Source: Lumbricus terrestris (taxonomy: Eukaryota; Annelida; Clitellata; Crassiclitellata; Lumbricidae). From it: 64,000 nucleotides of DNA. Below are positions 1 through 11,211 of the stretch, piece after piece. The stretch is taken from assembly GCA_949752735.1 (NCBI GenBank), contig OX457046.1, forward strand, positions 34,140,055 through 34,204,054, read 5' to 3'. The notes beneath the pieces are model-generated. The model had not been told where the DNA came from, searched no databases, and saw only the letters and a list, made by a program, of their open reading frames with translations. Each line of letters begins with the position of its first letter. Positions within the stretch are counted from its first letter, which is position 1. Both the position numbers and the translations under genes were made by a program.

Positions 1-157
1 CAAAACCACTAAAAAGCAGTCTGATATCCGAGGTTTCGGCTTGAGTAATATTCCCATAACCCTTCTTCAGATTGTTAAATGACAAATTCTAGTTTTAAAA
101 ATTAAATTTTTGCAAGAGAATAAAAAGAAGCAATGTCGCCAATCTAAGCACTAAAAT

Positions 158-512
158 CAGGGGCAGATCCAGGAAGGGGCCAATCTGGTCATGGCTCCCC
201 CATTCAGAAATTTCTTTATTTTTGACCAGCTATTCTGACTCGGAAAGTTGACGTGCCCCCCCCATGACTAGCCCCGCAGGCACTCCCCCACGCCCACGTG
301 GTCCGTATACGAGGTCCGTAGACTAAAATAAAAAAAGGTCATCAACTATTTTGGCGGATAAAATGATATCTTTTATCCTTTTCTTGGGAATTTGAGACAA
401 ATGACTTTAAAAAAGGTCATCAGATTATTCGGCGAAAAAGACGAAAAAATTTTCCCTGTCCCAAGACCGAAAATTTTGCCACCCCCTTCGAAAATTTCTG
501 TATCCGCCCTTG
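158..512. mobile_element. Small hAT-like non-autonomous element, family d, copy 1
   Basis: The left end reads CAGGGGCAGATCCAG and the right end is close to its inverse complement (CTGTATCCGCCCTTG), giving terminal inverted repeats of about 15 bp. The interior, with 'gaaatttctttatttttgaccag' type sequence, matches the copy at 32880-33042, and its right part matches the copy at 5354-5582. No coding capacity is visible. The flanking 8 bp do not match, so the target duplication has decayed or one end is misplaced. Confidence 0.5.
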
Positions 513-819
513 GCCTGAAGATCACATTTCACATTCAAAAATACATTTAAAACTTACCTGTTCTAAATATAACGCACTTCATGTCAATATGACCATATCA
601 GATTGGCTCAGCAGACTTATTTAAGAAACCCAGACACCGGAATAACTTAAATAAATAAATTCACCTCACACAAACTAATTGTGGTATGCATAAAACTATG
701 GCATCAGTTGTTTTATACCTTGGTTCTTGATGCCATCAACTGGTTACGTGAAACAGAAAAAATTCAAGTTATCACACATAAGTCGCTGATGTGACACAAC
801 CAAATCTCTGTTGAGATGC

Positions 820-1100
820 TCTCAACTAAAGCAACAGGCTGATGTTTTAACCATTACAGGTTCTTAAAATATGTAGACTGAGGTGCTAAATCTTAGAAGT
901 TAAAAAAATAAAAAATGGAGTAACCACTTAGAGTTTACCAAAAGATAGAGGCTGATGTGTTGTGTAACCTCTTAGAGGTTCCCAACAGATGAAGGATCAA
1001 GTGCTACCTCTTAAAGGTTACCAAAAGATAGAGGCTGAAGTGAACCTCTTAAAGATGGAGGCCGATGTGTAACCCATTAGAGTTCCCAAAGTGCAAAGGC
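820..1100. repeat. Degenerate tandem repeat, about 45-50 bp units
   Basis: Variants of 'aacctcttagaggttaccaa' and 'agatagaggctgatgtg' recur several times with irregular spacing. The units are diverged and no reading frame persists. It lies beyond the last recognised rabaptin exon, so it is intronic or 3' to that gene. Confidence 0.5.
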
Positions 1101-1564
1101 ATTATATCTACATTTCAAATACAGACGGCACACAGTTCTTGATGGGCATGATCAACGTGTTAAACATTACAACACTCAAGTATATCGTTATAGCTAATCA
1201 TTCCAACGATTGAAGACTGGTACACACTATTAAACATTCACAAGAGCTGGGATCCCTCATATCCAGATGTGACACCTTCCAATTTTTCTTCTCAATAAGG
1301 GCCTAGTTAGCCGAAAAACAAATAAAAATTCAAATTAAATAACCAACGACCAAACCATGAACAGCCCTTTGATGAAAAGTCTGCATACCATTCTGAGAAC
1401 ACTGTGTAGTGTATTTCATTTGTCAGTGACAGCACTTGGGACGGAGCCCCTCTGAATTTGCAATGGCACTATATAAATGTTCGAATACAATTACAAAGAT
1501 ACATTTTCCACGTAAGTCCTGTCCACCAATTTCTCGAAATGTCACAAACTACAAATGACATGTG

Positions 1565-2684
1565 CAGGGCCGGCCTTAGCCCAAGTGGCGCCCTAGGCAA
1601 GGCATACATTTGGCGCCCCAGGCATAAGGCCTGCATTTGGCGCCCTTAGTTTCCCACTCAATTGTTCAGCCCATGTTAGAATCTAAAGATGAATTAGGCA
1701 GAGCCGGTATACGCTTACAAGGCCGTAGCCAGGATTTTATTTCGGGGGATGTTTTCTTGACCGTGAATTTTGAGGTGCGTACACGCAGCGGGCGACTTTT
1801 TGGGCGAAATTTTCTGACGACTTTTGTTAGTCGTTGAAATTTTCTGACGTCCAAAAAACACTATTTTCCGCAATTTTCTGCTCAAAATTACATTACACAC
1901 TGTCATGTGCTAGCAAATGCATCATTATTTCATTTCTACATTATTTCATTTAGGGGGTAGGTTCAAACACCCAAAACATCCCCCTAGCTACGGCCTGGTA
2001 GGCCTACGCGCAACTGAGTAATTCATTATAATTGCTTTATTAGTACACTGAAGGCTGGATATAATATTCAATTTTGTGGTGAATGGTAGGCCTATAAGTT
2101 AAAAATATTAAAATACACTCTTGTGGATATGACGCCCTCTTTGAGGGAAATGGCGCCCTCTAGAACTTCACGCCCCATGCAACTGCTTGCTTTTCCTATG
2201 TCTTAGGTCGGCCCTGCCTCATGCAGCTACTGCCCTTTCTTCATCGTCGTCCCTACTAGACTGTTTTTATTTCGATATGAATAATGGGCAGGCTGTAGCC
2301 CAATGTTGTAATCTCATCTACATACTCAGCAAGGCCCACTCCCATTTCATAAGCTTACATTTCATTTCTTGCAACATCTTCGGATCGCTATCGAAGTTGA
2401 GCGTCGCGTATTTTAAACTGTCTCCTAAAGCAAAGAGTACGGAATGTCGTTAAAAATCGAATTTTATTTGTCGATTTAAAATTTATGCAGTCCTTGAAAT
2501 TGAATTAGACCAACCTGAGTAGGTGCAAAGAATCCATAATTATTTTAAATTTTTTCCATTAGCGAAAGTTTTGAGTTTAAAAGAATATAGTGCAAAAAAA
2601 CAATTCGCCGGTGCCGCGGCGCCCCCCAAAGACTGCGGCGCCCTAGGCAACTGCCTACTTTGCCTATAGGCAAGGCCGGCCCTG
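1565..2684. mobile_element. Non-autonomous hAT-like transposon with perfect 8-bp target duplication
   Basis: The element starts CAGGGCCGGCCTTAGCC and ends GGCAAGGCCGGCCCTG, an inverted terminal pair. It is flanked on both sides by the identical 8 bp GACATGTG (1557-1564 and 2685-2692), as expected for hAT insertion. The 1120-bp interior has no transposase frame. Sub-terminal 'ggcgccctag' motifs recur near both ends. A further repeat is nested at about 1719-2000, and a second internal end-like motif (GGTCGGCCCTG) lies near 2206-2216, so the structure is composite. Confidence 0.75.
1719..2003. mobile_element. Nested terminal-inverted-repeat element
   Basis: Its left side, 'ggccgtagccagg' followed by 'ttcgggggatgtttt', is mirrored on the right by 'aaaacatccccctagctacggcc'-type sequence, so it is an inverted-repeat unit sitting inside the 1565-2684 element. 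No coding capacity is seen, and no clear target duplication was found. Confidence 0.45.
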
Positions 2685-3018
2685 GACATGTGGAGATTAT
2701 CAGCACTAATGCAGATTCCGAAGCACTATTGCTCGACTTGTGTGCAATCAGAAGCTGGCAGTAAAAACAAATTCAAAAACTAGAACATTTCAAAACACAG
2801 TTCACAGAATGTGACATGAACTACTAGCATGAACCAAGACACTTTGCCTTTAACACTTTAATAATCGAGGGTATAGGATACTTTGGTCGGTAAGGGGCTA
2901 ACCTTTACCATTGATGTGCCCACCGGACAAATTTGGGCCGAATAATAATTTTTAATCTGAGAGGTAAGGGTTAAGCGAACAATTGAACAAAACAACGAAT
3001 CAACCGTCATCATCGTAC

Positions 3019-5074
3019 CCAACACTCGAGCTCCGCAACGTGCTCCTTGGATTCCCTCAGCTGCGATCTCAGCGATTCGATCTCCTCTTCGAGCGGACTC
3101 ACAACAGATCGAAGCAGATCGGAATCCTCCTGCGCCTAAGTGAACGAAACAAACGTTCAAATTCACATTTATTCTTCCCAACAATCAAGTCAATTGAAAT
3201 GAATTTTTATTGCAAACAATTTTACACACAACAGACCAGTAGGACATCAATGGTTACAATGGGGAATCTGTGCAAAAGGGATCGAAATCCCGCTGAGAGG
3301 GACACCCACAGAGTGAATTATAAACCGAATAAATCGAAAGATGGAACAAAAATTGACGCAGAGTGGAAAGCAAAACAGTCACGGTTGAAGCTTCACGAGC
3401 AGATAAGGTTCATAATGCAGAAATGACTATATATGGAAACATTACATCATTATATTGACACAATGTACAAGATCTAGATACGACTGCATAATTTGGCAAC
3501 CGTAAAAAGTATGGTTTCATTGCCTGCCCTCAGACAATTTATCTAGCTGAGCTTCCCTATTAGTTTGCCCTTGAAGAGGAGCTATATAAATGTTAGTTTA
3601 CAATAACCTCAATAGGCTACCGAACTGTCTGGATACGTGTCACATTGAGTGAGTTTCATTACTACACACACATCTGACGTCTGTGACTGTTGCAGCAACA
3701 TTAGTGGTTATTACTACAAGACATTACTTTGATTTGTGCAGTTGACAGCATTCGATAGACTGGTTCCAAAAAATCTATTAGCCATAGACTGGTTCCAAGA
3801 ATATTCATTACCTTTGATCTGGTTCGAAGAATATTCATTAGCCATAGACTGGTTCAAACAATATTCATTAGCCATGGCATGAGAAGATAATATACATATA
3901 AATGATAAAAGCTGAACAAATTTTACCTTTTTCATGCTGTGCTCCATCGTGTCCTGTTCCTCTCTCGACATCCCAACGGTTGCCACTCTCTTCTGTAAAT
4001 TCTTCGTTATTGACGCCAGAAAACCCTCTCTACGATCAAAGACAAAAGATCATGACATCCATCAGTAACGGTACATTCACTACATACATGACTCTAATGC
4101 CCGTTTTATTAAAATCACATCTCCTATGTACTTGTACTTCCACAATTCAAAGTAGGCCCCTACTGACCAACATAAACCAAACCCCCATTCATTATGCTTG
4201 CATACCCCGATCACCTGTTAACAATGACTGAATCTCCTTTAGAAGTAGTCAATAGCACATTAACCACATGCCGCTATTAACTACAACTGTATCTCCATAG
4301 CCAAACCAGTATGTTCGTTGCCTTGCAGCCGGAGGGTTGCAGGTTCGAATCCACCTCAAGTCGCCGCGTAGGAACCTTGAGAAAGTCTTTCACTCGCAAT
4401 TGCTCGGCGCTTCGGCGTGAAACTCTGATGCAGTATCTGCGCTGTAGTCGGGAGCGCCTCTGAGTAGAGAGCTTGAAGGGGCGCTATAACAAGTGCACAT
4501 ACAAACAAACAAACACATGACATCTTTATCTCGCCTCAAATCCTGCCATTTCTCTTAGGGGTCAATCGCACTGTAAGCGCTTCTGAAAGGTTTTTCCTGA
4601 GAGAACCACTTTTATAAATGGTCACATACAATGCATTATCTATCGCCTCTTTAAACTAAAACTGTGTCTCCTTAGTAAATCCTTGCATGCTTCTATTGCC
4701 TCTGTAAGCTCCCTAGTGAATCTCACATTCCCTCCTATGCCGCTTCCATTGCCTCTGCAGACTGCAACCATGCCTCTTTAGTCAATCCTACATTCATTAC
4801 ATGACTCCATAAATTGGATACAGAAGAAAAAGTCAACCATCATCCGACCTACCTCTCCTGACTTAGTTTGCTGCGCAGTTCCTGCATCTGCGCCTCCAGC
4901 TTCTCCTGATGCTTCAGCCACTGCAACTTCTCCTGCTGGTACTTCTCAGTGGCATTCTGGTTCGCCTGTGACACAGCCTCTGCACAAAGATGACCACAGA
5001 TACCAATACAGTCTGAACAAAATTTGCACTACCAACCAAGCAAATACACACAACAGATGAAAAGTACATGGACA

Positions 5075-5113
<39 letters not shown>

Positions 5114-7698
5114 AGACAGGCATGCAGACAGGCATATATTGGTAAGAACACAGTGCAGCACCAGCCACACAATTTTATGTACACAGTGCAGCGCCAGCCA
5201 CACAATTACAGCAGGTCACATGATCAGAGTCATGGTATTTATTCGGTAGATCAAAGAAATTAGATGTAAGATATTAATAATTCCAAATAATATTTGGCAG
5301 ATAATAGGCAGGTCAAGCATAAATAGGCAACTAAAAGGACCTACCACGTGATCCAGGGGCGAATCCAGGGGGCCAATCCAGCCATGCCCTCCCACACCCC
5401 ATTGTAAGATTTGCATAGGACGTGGCCCTCCCCAATCAGGTTTAAATCAATGCAGCTGGAACAGGAAGGTGAGAGAGAAAAGAAGCATAAGACTAAAAAA
5501 AAGGTCATCAAAATTCAAATAATCGGAGTCGCGATGGGTTTAAATTTTGGCCACCCCTTCCAAAATTTACGTATCCGCCGTGACCTATGGTAGCGCCGAC
5601 ACTGTACGAGTTGTACACAGACAGAGATAAGATAGACAGACAAGACACCATCCTCTAATAAGTGTATGTAACTTTTTTATCATGACTGGAACCTTGTTGG
5701 CCATGGATAATCCTGTCCAACAACGGTCACCACAACCAGAATCTTAACAATCTCTAGAACTGGTTTACAAAATGCTTCTAGAGTTCTGAAAAGAGAGCCA
5801 ACCTTTCATGATGTGCTGAAGCGACGCTATTTCCTCCTCCAATCGTCTCTGCAGTCCAGCAATTTCATCCTCTTTGTTCACCTCCGAAATCGTGGCCGCT
5901 GTCTTGATGTCGTCGATTTCACTAGTCAGCTGCTGCACCTGTTCCTGCAGCTTCTCATTCTTCGTATTTGATTCGTCCAGCGCATCACGTACCACCTTCA
6001 GTTCATCTGCAGTTTATAAACGTTGCCTCGGTTACCATGGTTTCGAGATTCATATCAGATTCACAACATCATCATCATTATTGTTACTGTTATCATTACT
6101 AATATTATCACTATTAATTATTATTAATTATCAATTATTATCACTATTATATTATTAATTAATTAATTAAATATTCAACGCACATGTACAGTCACACCGA
6201 AATATGAATCAGATGCTTCGGTATATATCAGCCGCCAAGGAAAGATACAGTTAGATATCCAAGTGATTGAAAGCCAAAGAGAAATAGTGAATTGTGAGAC
6301 ACTTTTTGAATGCAGGACTACAACTGCTCTTGCCCAACAAAGGCGTTTGCTGCGGCTGGTCCTTTCATACGGAATGATCAACCTCCCGCACTAATGGTCA
6401 ACTAATGACTAGTATTCCACATCATTCTTTAATAGGGCATTTCTTCTCCCCTGGAGCTAAATGCTGAGAGCAACTCTGAATAGTCATTCTGTGAGAGGCA
6501 CTACACAAAATCTATACACACAATACAATGCAAGCACATCTCAAGAATATACTAACTTACTTACTTACTTCCTTACCTACTTACTTAAATAGGAAGGAAT
6601 CAGTTTCAAGAGAGAATGTCGAACGTGCCTTCCTTCTGTCGAAAAAGGTCCATAAACTTTGCTCTCTGTTGCCCGAACTCTGCCTCATTCTCGATCCTCT
6701 GTCGGACCAACTCCTGCTCCCTCTGTCTCAGCGCCTCTACCGCAACCAACCGGCTGCTGCTGTCGTCAGAGTCTGAAATCATGGAGTTAAGTTAGTAACG
6801 GGAGGCGGCGGAGGTCACACACCTATGTCTAGGGCTGCCAACGGCTGATTCTGCCAATCCGGGATGTCCGCATAGTCACTCTACGTGCAGTCACAAATTT
6901 ACTGTCCCCCGATATACTGCATGTAATGAATGTGTCAGCCTTATGTGAGATCTGAACATAGTCTACTGACAATAGTCACTAAAAAATTGCAGTCAAATAA
7001 ATCACCAAAAGACCATCGAAACACCTAAGTAGTCAACAGATTATATCAAATAAACAACCTCAACAGCAAAAATACCAAGCACAAAATTCATGCATACAGG
7101 CACATTTACACCAGGTCCCTGGGCAATTTGGGACCAATCCGGGACACGGGACGTACAAGGCCGATTCCGGGAATGTCCGGGCGAAACCGGGACGGTTGGC
7201 AGCCTTACTCGCGTCAAAAACACTCAGGTCAAGTCATTCATTCTATTTTATGATGACACACAGTCCCCAGATAGACATCTAACAGTACAGTATACATAAG
7301 CCTAAAAAGTTGCCACTAACATGCAGAACATAAAAAAATATTATAAACTTTCTAGACAACCCTCTGATACGGCCAGGATTTAAAACATTCACCTAAAAAG
7401 TCAAACCGTTCCTTTGAACGCTTCAAACATATACGTTAACGTAATGAGCACAGTTTTACTTTTCAACTTTTAGAGCCCCACCACAGACAGCAGTCGCACT
7501 ACAAAAAATCAATAACTGTAAAAATTGTATGTCATCTGAGGCCTAAAGGAGCCTGTTGTGTCTGCGCACCAACCCATCTAACCGCTTACACCTTAAAGTG
7601 CTAATATTGAATCCGATGGCAAACCCATAAATCAGAATTAAATCATAATCCGTTAAATAAATGCGCAGCTCACTTTGGTCTACGCCGTTTTCTGCCAT
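3019..7698 (-). CDS. RABEP1: Rabaptin (Rab GTPase-binding effector), N-terminal part, 6 exons
   Basis: Exons in order (minus strand): 7674-7698, 6629-6772, 5803-6006, 4853-4979, 3927-4029, 3019-3135. They join in phase to about 240 residues. Rabaptins are coiled-coil effectors of Rab5 (and Rab4) that act with Rabex-5 in early-endosome fusion. The match rests on rabaptin-like segments: EFGQQRAKFMDLFRQKE, IKTAATISE with EEEIASLQHIMK, QEKLQWLKHQEKLEAQ, and HSMKKAQEDSDLLRSVVSP with EEEIESLRSQLRES. All of it is predicted coiled coil. The start is the short first exon MAENGVDQ, chosen because its phase fits exon 2. The intron after exon 2 appears to use a GC donor (GAAG|GCACGT). Exon 5 adds about 30 residues that I do not recall in vertebrate rabaptin. 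The C-terminal two thirds is missing, presumably past the left edge. RABEP1 and RABEP2 cannot be separated. Donor of exon 6 uncertain. Confidence 0.85.
3757..3876. repeat. Four-copy 30-bp tandem repeat in a rabaptin intron
   Basis: Units of about 30 bp built on 'agactggttccaagaatatt' and 'cattagccat' occur four times in a row with a few substitutions. It lies just past the end of coding exon 5 (minus strand). The apparent repeated peptide on the minus strand (NEYSWNQSMA-like) is intronic read-through, not coding. Confidence 0.7.
4310..4515 (+). mobile_element. tRNA-derived SINE, copy 1
   Basis: A pol III B box GGTTCGAATCC lies at 4342-4352, preceded by a tRNA-like 'gccttgcagcc' block. The body is 'cctcaagtcgccgcgtagga' and the 3' tail 'gagcgcctctgagtagagag' is followed by 'gaaggggcgctataac'. 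The terminal 'acaaacaaacaaacac' is a short repeat tail. The A-box end is worn. Located in a rabaptin intron. Other copies in the window are listed separately. Confidence 0.8.
5074..5112. repeat. (CA)n microsatellite
   Basis: A run of about 19 CA dinucleotides lies inside a rabaptin intron, with degenerate 'gacagg' repeats following. It creates artificial Thr-His or Val-Cys reading frames. Confidence 0.95.
5354..5582. mobile_element. hAT-like element, family d, copy 2
   Basis: It begins CAGGGGCGAATCCAG and ends 'acgtatccgccgtg', matching the ends of the copies at 158-512 and 32880-33042. The right third shares 'aaaaaaggtcatca' and 'ccaaaattt' with the 158-512 copy. No target duplication is readable. 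It lies in a rabaptin intron. Confidence 0.5.
6068..6175. repeat. AT-rich simple repeat (ATT/TTA)
   Basis: Degenerate ATC, ATT and TTAA runs end in an (ATTA)n-like stretch inside the rabaptin intron between exons 2 and 3. Confidence 0.8.
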
Positions 7699-8336
7699 AA
7701 CGAGACAACGACTGGCGTATCGAAAATGGCAGTGTAACGCTCCGATGAGATTTATCTGTAATTTATCTGATTACAAACACTCATAAAAAGCATCGACGCC
7801 ATTTTGCCACAGACGACATATGGCAGTAGAGTCGGTGCTGTATTCAAATGACATCATACAGTGTGAGGTCAAACAAGTAAGTAAGTATATACTTCATCGA
7901 CCCGCCTGTAAAGGTATGGTGGAAACATCCATTTTCTACTTACTTGCTTGTATAATATTATGGGTCGTGCATTTTTTAAACAATAATTATCAACATAAGT
8001 CTTGCAGTTCAACGATCACGTGTTGCAACATCGCGAGCAGACACCGTAAAACGACTTATTCTCCTGCATCTTCTTCGTTGCAATCCAAATTTTATGTAGC
8101 GCAACTTTAGAAATTGCTAAGCGCAGCAGAGCACAAAAGACGCGCCAGAGAGGAGCGCGCCACATAATCATCGAATCCACATAGCCACATTTAATTGCTC
8201 TGTCCTTTCCGGTGCCAGGTCAGACAAAAATTGGGGAGCTCGAGTCAAGCTCCATTTCTAACGCACTATTTTAAGCTGAAGAAACGGGCAGCAGTTAAAT
8301 TATTCACGATTTTATCTAGTCATCTGTCATCTTCAT

Positions 8337-8516
8337 CAGGGCTTAAAGTGTGCCTGGACGGTCATGGACGGCGTCCATGCACTTATTTTAAAATCTTAAC
8401 GCCGTCCAGCCACTTATTGTCGAACACAGACTGGAAAGGTAAAGGGCGTCCAGGCACTTCTTTTGGAGAGGTATAAGGGGCGTCCAGGCACTTATTTTTC
8501 CACACTTTAGGCACTG
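8337..8516. mobile_element. 180-bp hAT-like MITE, family b, copy 1
   Basis: The ends are CAGGGCTTAAAGTGTG and CACACTTTAGGCACTG (inverse complement CAGTGCCTAAAGTGTG, 14 of 16 matching). The flanks carry a perfect 8-bp target duplication ATCTTCAT (8329-8336 and 8517-8524). The interior repeats a 'gcgtccaggcactt' motif several times. A second copy with a different duplicated target lies at 55662-55819. Confidence 0.85.
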
Positions 8517-8876
8517 ATCTTCATCAATCATCAAACTAGTTTCGACTATTTCCCGCTAATTTAGTTCCTGTCTCTATAATTATCCGTTACAGCCACATCA
8601 ATGATATGATGTATTTAGGCCAACGTACAGAACGCATCCTGTTTCTTGCAACTTGTTGGCCGGTGATTATAAGCTTGTTTCCCTGGCGTGACTTTGGTGG
8701 AGGCTGAAAAATTCTCGAAGATTTACATTACATTACATCTTGGACACAGTGGCCGAATGACCTCGAGTGCCAATTAACAGCTAGACTACGTACACTTAGG
8801 CACCAATAATTGAGAGCCACGTAGGCCTACAATCCCGGCGCCTATTGGTAATAAATTATTATCGGCCTGCAATATA

Positions 8877-9842
8877 CACTGTGTCCGGAAAAAAAGGGAC
8901 CCATTTTGTAAATATGAAAATAAATAGTAAACATTCATCGATTTTTACAATTCAAACGACATTTTAATCCTGACATATTTATCTAATATTGGTGAAAATA
9001 TAAAAGTTCCTGTCACAATGATGACGTCAGAATGACGTCATTTGCGATAAAGTTCATTTAGCAGGCCAGTCATGCATGGTTTCGGTTGGTATATTTGCTC
9101 TTGGTAAAACGGAAATTCATTTAATAGAACCAGGAGTGAAAATAAATGCAGCTCATTACAGGAATTGTCTGCTCGATATAAAATTGATGCCTGATATCCG
9201 GGAATACTCGGATTTATGAACAATTCAACAAAATGGCAATCCATCTCACTGAGCTCGTTAAACTGTTGAACTGTTGACTAAGGAGACTCCAGATTTCATT
9301 CCTCCTATAATCTTTGACCGCCAAACGTCCCGAACTTAAATCCAGTTGATTATAACATTTGGAGACTATTGCAGGAGATGGTGTACAAGACAAGGAAAAG
9401 AGACATTGAAGAACTCCGTGAGCGAATTGTTAATGACTGGGAGAATTTTGATAAGCTGGTTAATTATCGATGCTGCTGTTGGCTATTATAGCGCGACCGT
9501 TGTGAAGCTTGAGTTGAGGCCGAAGGTGGACACTTTGAGCACAAATTGCAGTATGATATAATTCAGATATAAAAATAAAAGTAGGCTAACATTTATTATT
9601 GATAAATGACATCTTAAAAATATTGAAATTTTAGCTAATTTTGTGCATTTATCTCTTAAATTTGAATTTTGATGCAAATGACGTCATTATGACGTCATTA
9701 TTGAGACTGGAACTTTTATATTTTCACAATTGTTAGACAAATATGTTAGGATAAAAACGGTGTCTGAATTGTAAAAATCGATGAATATTTACTATTTATT
9801 TTCATATTTACAAAATGGGTCCCTTTTTTTCCGGACACAGTG
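8877..9842 (+). mobile_element. Decayed Tc1/mariner-superfamily transposon
   Basis: Terminal inverted repeats of well over 100 bp run inward from CACTGTGTCCGGAAAAAAAG at the left and its complement at the right. The element is flanked by TA, the mariner target. Between them are broken transposase pieces on the plus strand: KTEIHLIEPGVKINAAHYRN near 9108, then NLNPVDYNIWRLLQEMVYKT with RDIEELRERIVNDW at about 9330-9450, and GGHFEHKL near 9527. 'LNPVDY' carries the third catalytic acidic residue of this superfamily. Stops and frameshifts interrupt the frame, and the N-terminal DNA-binding half is missing, so this is a dead, internally deleted copy. Confidence 0.85.
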
Positions 9843-10285
9843 TATATGGTAGACGTATTATATTTAGGCCTACTATATAACGGTTGGACACGACCATGCC
9901 ATGCTAATAAGTTTTCAATATTATATCAAATATGATTAAAATATGTATAATTATCAACGGAACGAATTCTTCTATTTTTCGTACGTTTGTGAGTAGCAGC
10001 TAGGAACGCTGTAGATCTATTTTTATTCTGTGGGTCCTTAAATTAATTCTAAATGCTATAACTAGGGTTTACTTCCGTAAGGCCTATATGCATTGACTCA
10101 GAGTAGGACTAAATCAATCCCTTAATTTATTTTTCATCCGGTTACAGAATTAATCAGCCATGAGCATTGATATAATTAGACGGTTTAGACCAGCAGTATA
10201 TGCAAATGTAACATTCAGTGGTCTATATAGTTCATAAAATATTATTCGTCAGATGTGTTGCAATCTAATTGGGCTAACAGGAATG

Positions 10286-10425
<140 letters not shown>

Positions 10426-10433
10426 TATATACG

Positions 10434-11180
10434 CTATTTCTTCGTTCTGCGAAGAACATCCGCACCATCCTCTGCAACCCGTTGAGCATCCCGTTCCTTG
10501 CGTGTCGCCGCATCATCCTCAAGCGGCGGCATGCATATCGTGTAAGAGACTGACGATCTGGAACGACCGACTGGTTCCGCTCTGTTGGTCCGATCACGGG
10601 CTGGACATACCCCAGCTGCAGGAGCAGCAGCAGCACCGTCGCCCTTAGCAACGTCGAGACAATCCGACACTTGCCTCTTTCCTTCGAGGCATTGTGCCAT
10701 GCTCTTTCTAACCGCTTCTGCGTTACGGAATAACTCCCGCTCGCTCTTTTTCCTCTGCAGCCTCTTTAGCTGTGCTTCCTTCTTTGTCTTCCGCAATCTG
10801 TCTTTTCCCAGCCCAATGCCACCTCCAAGACTCTTCCTGTTGTTCAACCGTCCATACGTCCGACTCGCTGTTGCCACCGGAACCGTTCCCCCTCCTTCCT
10901 CCGCCTCTTCCCTGATACAGGCCCACTGCAGTGCAGGCGGTCGTCTCTTCGCCTGACTTGAGTCGGGCGCTGCTCCTCCACCCTCCACGTCTTCCTTACT
11001 CAAGCAGCTGATCACCGCCACATCACAGTCGCCTTGTAGACCTACATCTCCTTCATGTCCTCTCTGGCCCCCACTGACTACTCCTCCAACTCCTCCACTT
11101 CCAAAGACGGCTCCCTGCTTGCGAAGTGGCAAGAAACAACCTGCGGTGCTAAATCCACCGTTCGAAGACAATGTCTGGTT

Positions 11181-11211
<31 letters not shown>

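Larger units (their letters stand above)
1..3018. other. Region beyond the last recognised rabaptin exon
   Basis: No coding exon was recognised here on either strand. The stretch holds the hAT-like copies at 158-512 and 1565-2684, the degenerate tandem repeat at 820-1100 and AT-rich unique sequence. Because the rabaptin gene runs leftward and is incomplete, this region is most likely a large intron of that gene, but exons too short or diverged to recognise are possible. Confidence 0.5.

Noticed and set aside
5024..5263. Thr-His repeat frame
   Set aside because: An artefact of the (CA)n microsatellite within a rabaptin intron.
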